Shown here piece by piece: positions 1-4,397 of a DNA stretch of 6,648 nt. The DNA is taken from assembly GCA_028877195.1 (NCBI GenBank), contig JAPPIL010000094.1, positions 1-6,648 of the forward strand. The letters run 5' to 3'. Origin of the DNA: Pseudomonadota bacterium (GTDB taxonomy: Bacteria > Bdellovibrionota_B > Oligoflexia > Oligoflexales > JAPPIL01). Numbering within the stretch: the first letter of the stretch is position 1; each line of letters opens with the position of its first letter. The notes beneath the pieces were generated by a model that worked only from the letters and a program-made list of their open reading frames with translations, was not told where the DNA came from and ran no database searches. A program made the position numbers and the translations under genes.

Positions 1-19
1 GAAACTCTTGCTACATAAG

Positions 20-55
20 GGCTTTCTGTTGCTTAATCAGTTATGCAACAAAGCC
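20..55. repeat. Imperfect inverted repeat, possible insertion-sequence end
   Basis: The arms GGCTTTCTGTTGC (20-32) and GCAACAAAGCC (45-55) pair over 11 bp with a two-base bulge and a 12-base loop. Neither side carries a T-tract, so it is not an obvious terminator. Read on the minus strand from 55, it begins GGCTTTGTTGCATAAC, close to my recollection of the IS903-type (IS5 family) terminal repeat. No transposase is visible before the window ends, so the IS reading is tentative. Confidence 0.35.
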
Positions 56-75
56 GGGGAACGCCCTCCGCAAAC

Positions 76-110
76 AAAAAATGGAGAGCACGAGAGGCAC
101 TGCCTCTCGT
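76..110 (-). terminator. Probable intrinsic terminator after gspH
   Basis: Just past the gspH stop, the minus strand has arms ACGAGAGGCA (110-101) and TGCCTCTCGT (99-90) around one central base. This gives at least an 8-bp stem with a five-base loop. A run of six T (81-76) follows after eight bases. The spacing is looser than in a textbook terminator, so efficiency is uncertain. It would end the transcript after gspH. Confidence 0.55.
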
Positions 111-117
111 ATAAAAA

Positions 118-993
118 TTAAACATTGGCAGCAACCTCAACAGTAGCCGTGCCTTCAAAAGGATTCGTGATGATAACATAAGGAGGTTGCTTCTCAAGGT
201 CTGCGTCGCGTGGCGCAATCTCAATGCTTGCCTGCTGCACATAACCATTCGGGAAAAAATATAAAAAGGCACGGTCAGGGTCGCCCTCACCATTATACGA
301 CTGCTTGCGAGCGTGATGTTCAGCCTGTATCGACACAATAGTCAACTGGTCGCCGAGATCGCGCTTTTGCCACTCAATGTTCTTGACCATCTTCCAGTGG
401 GGCGGTTGAAGTTGTTCTTTAGCGACAATGAGGGGCGTGATAAGTTTTATCTCTACCTCATCTTCAGGGTCATAGACAGGACTAGGCATCATGTCTTCAT
501 AGATTTGAAAATCATCCTCAAAATTCTGCTGTGCCTCCTGTTCCTCATACTCGGTAGTATCATGGTCTTTGCCCTCAACCCCCAAATACACCTGCTCGGC
601 ATCAGACATCTCCAGCCAATACTCACCCGTATCAAGCTTAAACACCAACCGATGCACCTTGCCCGTCAACACCGCTATATCATAAGCACTGCGAATATCA
701 ACAGCCAGACGCGATAAGGTGCTCGACTCCTCAAGCCCCGTAAAAATACGAAACTGCGGCAAGGCATAACTATACACCCCTGCTAACAAAGCAACGACGA
801 TGATAACTTCTAGCAGTGAGAAGCCACTAGTATTGCTTGCCCTACTACTCCCGTCTTTGTTGCGTAAGCATGTCCTCTGATCAGCGCTTAACTGTGTTGG
901 TGTATACAACTGCACAGAAAGACTGTTTGTTTCAGGGGGATTACTCCCCCTGCACCCCCTCGGTGGCAGCAGGCTCTGGGTAGATAACATCAT
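118..993 (-). CDS. gspH: GspH-like minor pseudopilin with large acidic insertion; start uncertain
   Basis: This is probably the minor pseudopilin GspH, part of the pseudopilus tip. The longest frame from ATG 993 gives 291 residues. Its prepilin motif is G57 then FSLLEVIIVVALLAG, with Glu at mature position 5. The mature part, about 234 residues, is long for GspH. Residues 140-181 are strongly acidic (17 Asp/Glu, one Lys). The C-terminal half contains AFLYFFPNGYVQQASIEIA, a beta-strand pattern I associate with deltaproteobacterial GspH. Start choices: ATG 993 has AGGA seven bases upstream but overlaps gspG by 53 nt and implies a 57-residue leader; GTG 915 or TTG 909 give 31- or 29-residue leaders but no ribosome site. 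An out-of-frame ATG at 871 encodes MLTQQRRE, which looks like a real prepilin leader, so a frameshift is possible. GspI/J are alternatives. Confidence 0.8.
   Translation of the reverse strand: MMLSTQSLLPPRGCRGSNPPETNSLSVQLYTPTQLSADQRTCLRNKDGSSRASNTSGFSLLEVIIVVALLAGVYSYALPQFRIFTGLEESSTLSRLAVDIRSAYDIAVLTGKVHRLVFKLDTGEYWLEMSDAEQVYLGVEGKDHDTTEYEEQEAQQNFEDDFQIYEDMMPSPVYDPEDEVEIKLITPLIVAKEQLQPPHWKMVKNIEWQKRDLGDQLTIVSIQAEHHARKQSYNGEGDPDRAFLYFFPNGYVQQASIEIAPRDADLEKQPPYVIITNPFEGTATVEVAANV
933..952 (-). other. Perfect mRNA hairpin around the gspG stop codon
   Basis: On the minus strand the arms CAGGGGGA (952-945) and TCCCCCTG (940-933) flank a four-base loop GTAA (944-941) that contains the gspG TAA. 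The stem is eight base pairs, six of them G-C. The sequence after it (AAACAAACAG) has no T-tract, so it does not look like a classical intrinsic terminator. A second G-tract just upstream (959-955) could compete for the same C-tract. Possible roles are protecting the abundant gspG message or damping gspH translation; these are inference. Confidence 0.6.
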
Positions 994-1387
994 CCCCTGT
1001 TCCTATCTCCATGTCAGGGCCAGCGGAGATAATCTTGTAATCCCGACCATTGCTTTCATACTCAAATTCCATATCCCAAGGATCGACAAGTTTATTAGCA
1101 TCATCCAAGTAAGGGCCGCGCCAACGACGATCGCCCGTATTTTCCAGCAATGCCACTAAACCATCATCGGTGCTGGGAAATTTTTTCAAATGAACACGAT
1201 ACAACTGCAACGCCTGTCGGACATTGCCAATCGCAAGTTTTGCTTGGTCGATTTTAGCTGTATCAGCCGTTTGCGTAAGATTGGTAATCAGGTAGACACC
1301 CAACGTGCCGAGCAACGCCACCACGATGATAATCTCCATCAACGTCATACCAGACTCGCACTTGCGCCGTTCTCTTGTGCTATACAT
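941..1387 (-). CDS. gspG: Type II secretion major pseudopilin GspG
   Basis: GspG is the main subunit of the periplasmic pseudopilus. The 148-residue precursor has a 13-residue basic leader (MYSTRERRKCESG). Prepilin peptidase should cut after Gly13, giving a mature N terminus MTLMEIIIVVALLG with the conserved Glu at mature position 5. The +1 residue is Met where many proteobacterial homologues have Phe; this is compatible with cleavage. The hydrophobic helix is followed by FPSTDDGLVALL (70-81), RWRGPYLDD (88-96), a DPW motif (102-104) and the C-terminal loop SAGPDMEIGTGDD (121-133). In studied GspG proteins this last loop binds calcium, and the paired Asp residues are retained. The start at 1387 is chosen from the AGGAG site. 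The stop codon lies in the loop of a hairpin. Confidence 0.95.
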   Translation of the reverse strand: MYSTRERRKCESGMTLMEIIIVVALLGTLGVYLITNLTQTADTAKIDQAKLAIGNVRQALQLYRVHLKKFPSTDDGLVALLENTGDRRWRGPYLDDANKLVDPWDMEFEYESNGRDYKIISAGPDMEIGTGDDVIYPEPAATEGVQGE

Positions 1388-1392
1388 ACCCT

Positions 1393-1397
1393 CTCCT
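1393..1397 (-). promoter_or_regulatory. Strong ribosome binding site AGGAG for gspG
   Basis: The minus strand reads AGGAG at 1397-1393, five bases before ATG at 1387-1385, inside the 14-nt gspF-gspG gap. It fixes the gspG start at 1387. The same frame is open back to an ATG at 1471, but that extension would overlap gspF by 70 nt and place an implausible leader before the prepilin motif. A strong site fits GspG being the most abundant T2SS subunit. Confidence 0.85.
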
Positions 1398-1401
1398 GTG
1401 T

Positions 1402-2613
1402 TTATCGCACCGAACTCATCACCGACAGCATCGGCACTAGCAATGCTATAATGACCACACTCGCAACACAAGCCATGACGATAATCATCAATGGCTCGAT
1501 CAACGCAATCAACGCGGCAATCTTACGCTCCACCTCGGAATCATAAGCTTGCGCCACATGACTCAACATCCCCTCAAGGTCGCCTGTCTTTTCACCCGTG
1601 CGGATCATGTGCGTTACAAGCGGCGGAAAATGACTGCTGCGTTCAATACAGTTGCCAAGACTATCCCCTTCCTGTACCGAAGTTTTGGCATCTTCCAAAA
1701 TATCTGCGATAACCGAGTTTGCGATAGTGTTTTTAGTAATTTCCAACGCTGCGATAATCGGCACACCTGAATTCAACAGCGTCGATAAGGTCTTGGTAAA
1801 TTTAGAAACATTGATTCGCACAACCAACGAACCAAGTATAGGCAAAGTCAGCGCCCAAAGGTCAACCCTGCGTCCACCAGCGGTGGATTTAGACCACTGC
1901 CGCAACAAAAACGTAAGCACCCCAGTCGCGATGATAATCATCACCCAATGCGCCTGTAAAAATTCCGAGAAGGTGATCAATTTCTCCGTATACCAAGGCA
2001 AAGTAACTTTCAAACTGTTGAAAACTTTCTGTAAACCTGGCACCACGCTGATAAACAGATAAGCGATAATCGCTAACGACGCAGCAATCATTATCGCAGG
2101 ATACGAGAGCGCACTAAATATCTTGCCCTTAATTTCAACCTGATATTCGATATAATCAGCTAGCCGTTCCAACACCAATCCCATTTTGCCAGACGACTCA
2201 CCCGCCTCAACCATATTGACATAAAGACGATTGAACACTTTCGGGTAAGCGAGCAAAGCAGTGGCAAGCGGTTTACCCTCCGATATATCATCACGCACCC
2301 CAGCCATGACATTGCGTAATTCAGGGTTGTCCACTTGTGAAGTGAGGGCTGCTAAACTTTCATCGAGAGGAACTTGCGCATTTTGTAGAGTTGCAAACTG
2401 ACGCGTCATTACCGCGAGGTCAAGCAAACTAACTCGCCGCGCAAATAACGATGACTGCTGTTTGCTCGGCGCAGATGCCTCCTCTAACTTGGAGATGATT
2501 ATCTTTTCGCGGCGTAGCTTCGCACGTGCGGCTCGTGGTGTCTCGGCATCAACTGTGCCCTTTTTGCTATTGCCTGACTGGGCATCGTAGCCCTTGTAAT
2601 TGTAGAGCACCAT
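1402..2613 (-). CDS. gspF: Type II secretion inner-membrane platform protein GspF
   Basis: GspF is the polytopic inner-membrane protein that couples GspE to pseudopilin assembly. The 403-residue length matches the family. It begins with the usual MVLYNYKGYDAQSG-type strand region and carries two T2SF repeats, about 67-190 and 270-393. Each repeat has its signature: VEAGESSGKMGLVLERLADY (135-154) in the first and RTGEKTGDLEGML (338-350) in the second. Three hydrophobic segments are visible at about 172-193, 222-238 and 371-396, the family topology. The start is ATG at 2613, overlapping the gspE stop. The stop is TAA at 1404-1402, 14 nt before gspG. PilC of type IV pili is a homologue, but the context supports GspF. 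I see no truncation or missing motif. Confidence 0.95.
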   Translation of the reverse strand: MVLYNYKGYDAQSGNSKKGTVDAETPRAARAKLRREKIIISKLEEASAPSKQQSSLFARRVSLLDLAVMTRQFATLQNAQVPLDESLAALTSQVDNPELRNVMAGVRDDISEGKPLATALLAYPKVFNRLYVNMVEAGESSGKMGLVLERLADYIEYQVEIKGKIFSALSYPAIMIAASLAIIAYLFISVVPGLQKVFNSLKVTLPWYTEKLITFSEFLQAHWVMIIIATGVLTFLLRQWSKSTAGGRRVDLWALTLPILGSLVVRINVSKFTKTLSTLLNSGVPIIAALEITKNTIANSVIADILEDAKTSVQEGDSLGNCIERSSHFPPLVTHMIRTGEKTGDLEGMLSHVAQAYDSEVERKIAALIALIEPLMIIVMACVASVVIIALLVPMLSVMSSVR

Positions 2614-2615
2614 CA
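2611..2615 (-). promoter_or_regulatory. TGATG stop-start overlap coupling gspE and gspF
   Basis: The gspE stop TGA (2615-2613) shares its last base with the gspF ATG (2613-2611). No convincing Shine-Dalgarno sequence precedes this ATG. Translation of gspF therefore probably depends on ribosomes finishing gspE, which would keep ATPase and platform levels linked. The overlap is seen directly; the coupling is inferred. Confidence 0.7.
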
Positions 2616-4382
2616 GCTGTCATCACGATCGGTCTGGGTTTTTTGTAAAGCTTCCTCTATAGACGTGAGACCATCGATAGCTTTCATCAACGCCGACTCC
2701 CGTAGAGTCAGCATACCGCTTTCGAGGGCAGTTTTTTTGATAATCTTTGCATCTTGATGAGCGATAATCGTTTGCCGCATCTTATCGTCGATGACCAGCA
2801 GTTCGTGAATACCAAGGCGATCGCGATAACATTGCTGGAAACACTGCTCACAACCACTGCCTGGCCGATAAAGCTTGCGTCCATCCAACTTGCTCGCTAA
2901 CCTCCCTAACGTCGCAAGCTCTTGCTTGGTCGGGATATAGCCTTGCCGACATGTTTGACACAGACGGCGGACGAGCCGTGTTGCCATCACTCCCAACAGT
3001 GCCGACGTAACTTGAAAGGGTTGAATGTCAAAATCCATCAAACGCGTTACCGTTGATGCCGAGTCATTAGTATGTAGAGTTGAAAAAACAAGGTGTCCTG
3101 TCAGCGACGATTGAATTGCGATGTTTGCTGTTGTTGAGTCTCGAATCTCACCAATCATGATTACATCAGGGTCTTGCCGCAAGATCGACCGCAACCCTTC
3201 ACTAAAGGTTAAGCCGATTTTTTCCTTTACTTCCATCTGACCGACACCCGCAAGCTGATACTCAATCGGGTCTTCGATAGTTAGGATATTGATGTCCGAC
3301 GTATTGATATGAACCATCGAGGCATAGAGTAAGGTCGTCTTACCTGAACCAGTCGGCCCCGTAACGAGAACGATGCCATGTTTTTTTTCAATCAACGATA
3401 ACCAAGTCGGGAAGATGTCTGGCGAAATGTTCATCTGAGCGAGACTCTTCGCCCCTGAAGACTTGTCAAGCAAACGCATAACGATGCGCTCACCAAAAGC
3501 CGTTGGTAGCACCGATAACCGCACATCAATATCTTTGCCCGCGACACGAATGCTTATCCGCCCATCTTGCGGCACACGCTTTTCGGCGATGTTGAGCTTG
3601 CCGATAATTTTGATACGTGATGCTAGCGACCCAGCATGACGCTTTGGCAACTGCATCTTGTCCTGTAAAGAACCATCAACACGGAAACGCACGACTATAT
3701 CATTCTCATACGGTTCAATATGAATGTCTGAAGCACGCTCTTTTACGGCCCGAGCGAGCAGACCATTGACCAAACGAATTATTGGCTTCTCATCATCCGA
3801 TGATTCAAGTAAATCACGCGTCTCTTCTAAAGATGTTACTTCACCGTCTTCAGGGTCGCTCAATTCGTCGATTACTTTTTGTGAAGCATCGTTGGAACGC
3901 TCATAGACACGATTGATGCTGTTCAAAATTACCGTCGGTGAACAGACGATAAGGTTGATATTCGTTGACAAAATCAAACGCAAGTCATCGATCGGTGCAA
4001 GATTTAACGGGTCGCTAACCGCAATACTGACATCACGAGAATCTTTCGCAACTGGCAACAGTTGATTATCACGACAAAACTGAATCGGAATATCTTCAAC
4101 TAGCGACGGGTCGATGTCATTGACTGGCAAACGGTCGTAGTAGGGTAAATTCAACTGAATAGATAAGGCTCGCAACATGTCCTCTTCCGAGACATATTCT
4201 TTCTTGATTAGAATCTCGCCGATTTTCTGATTAGAACCAGACTGCTGGTTCTTCAGCGCTTCATTGAGTTGCTCTTCCGTGATGGTCGTTGATTCAAGAA
4301 GAATTTCGCCTAGACTCTTGCGCGGAATCTGAACAGGTTGCGATTGCTGTGTCCAGGGTTTGCCCTCTACTTGTTGCGTCAA
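2613..4382 (-). CDS. gspE: Type II secretion cytoplasmic ATPase GspE
   Basis: GspE is the AAA+-like secretion ATPase that docks at the inner membrane and powers pseudopilus assembly. The 589-residue protein is full length. A MshEN/GspE N-terminal domain lies at about 23-160 (LGEILLESTTITEEQLNEAL). An acidic linker follows (about 172-199), then ASDIHIEP at 217-224. Catalytic motifs are all intact: Walker A GPTGSGKTT (342-350), Asp box ILTIEDPIEY (366-375), Walker B DVIMIGEIRD (406-415) and His box LTGHLVFSTLHTND (427-440). A four-cysteine metal-binding motif is present as C475-x2-C478 and C511-x2-C514, with an additional C518. This motif is typical of GspE and PilB-type ATPases. PilB is the alternative, but the secretin, GspG and gene order favour GspE. 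The start is TTG at 4382. Its stop (2615-2613) overlaps the gspF ATG by one base. Confidence 0.96.
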   Translation of the reverse strand: MTQQVEGKPWTQQSQPVQIPRKSLGEILLESTTITEEQLNEALKNQQSGSNQKIGEILIKKEYVSEEDMLRALSIQLNLPYYDRLPVNDIDPSLVEDIPIQFCRDNQLLPVAKDSRDVSIAVSDPLNLAPIDDLRLILSTNINLIVCSPTVILNSINRVYERSNDASQKVIDELSDPEDGEVTSLEETRDLLESSDDEKPIIRLVNGLLARAVKERASDIHIEPYENDIVVRFRVDGSLQDKMQLPKRHAGSLASRIKIIGKLNIAEKRVPQDGRISIRVAGKDIDVRLSVLPTAFGERIVMRLLDKSSGAKSLAQMNISPDIFPTWLSLIEKKHGIVLVTGPTGSGKTTLLYASMVHINTSDINILTIEDPIEYQLAGVGQMEVKEKIGLTFSEGLRSILRQDPDVIMIGEIRDSTTANIAIQSSLTGHLVFSTLHTNDSASTVTRLMDFDIQPFQVTSALLGVMATRLVRRLCQTCRQGYIPTKQELATLGRLASKLDGRKLYRPGSGCEQCFQQCYRDRLGIHELLVIDDKMRQTIIAHQDAKIIKKTALESGMLTLRESALMKAIDGLTSIEEALQKTQTDRDDS

Positions 4383-4386
4383 AATT

Positions 4387-4393
4387 TCACCTC
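4387..4393 (-). promoter_or_regulatory. Ribosome binding site GAGGTGA for gspE, supporting a TTG start
   Basis: The minus strand reads GAGGTGA at 4393-4387, four bases before TTG at 4382-4380. It lies in the 15-nt gap after the gspD stop (TGA, 4400-4398). No ATG or GTG in the gspE frame lies near this point, and the next Met is residue 69, inside the N-terminal domain. The site therefore decides the rare TTG start. Confidence 0.75.
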
Positions 4394-4397
4394 GTTG

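Larger units (their letters stand above)
1..117. other. Non-coding edge region with no supportable gene
   Basis: Apart from the hairpin at 76-110 and the inverted repeat at 20-55, I see no gene here. A minus-strand frame crosses the region to a stop at 35-33 but mostly lies antiphase inside gspH and resembles nothing known. No gspI-like prepilin start (basic leader, Gly, FTLxE) occurs in any minus-strand frame. Confidence 0.6.

Noticed and set aside
33..338. Minus-strand open frame of 101 codons at the left edge
   Set aside because: Most of it lies in another frame of gspH. Its composition (Arg/Leu-rich) resembles no family, and it has no ribosome site.
313..717. Plus-strand open frame of 134 codons opposite gspH
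   Set aside because: It is antisense to a gene with clear prepilin and head-domain features. It shows no recognisable domain and is a shadow of the codon pattern.
872..940. Promoter for gspH (TATACA at 905-900 on the minus strand)
   Set aside because: No reasonable -35 element lies about 17 bases upstream, and the gene follows gspG within the same unit.
1388..1471. N-terminal extension of gspG to the upstream ATG at 1471
   Set aside because: It would overlap gspF deeply. The strong AGGAG five bases before ATG 1387 and the short basic prepilin leader fit the shorter start.
1652..2062. Plus-strand open frame of 136 codons opposite gspF
   Set aside because: It is antisense to the well-conserved GspF repeats and resembles no known protein.
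3381..3388. Run of eight A on the coding strand in gspE just before Walker A, a possible slippage site
   Set aside because: The frame continues intact through Walker A and all later motifs, encoding an ordinary EKK. Nothing suggests a functional shift.
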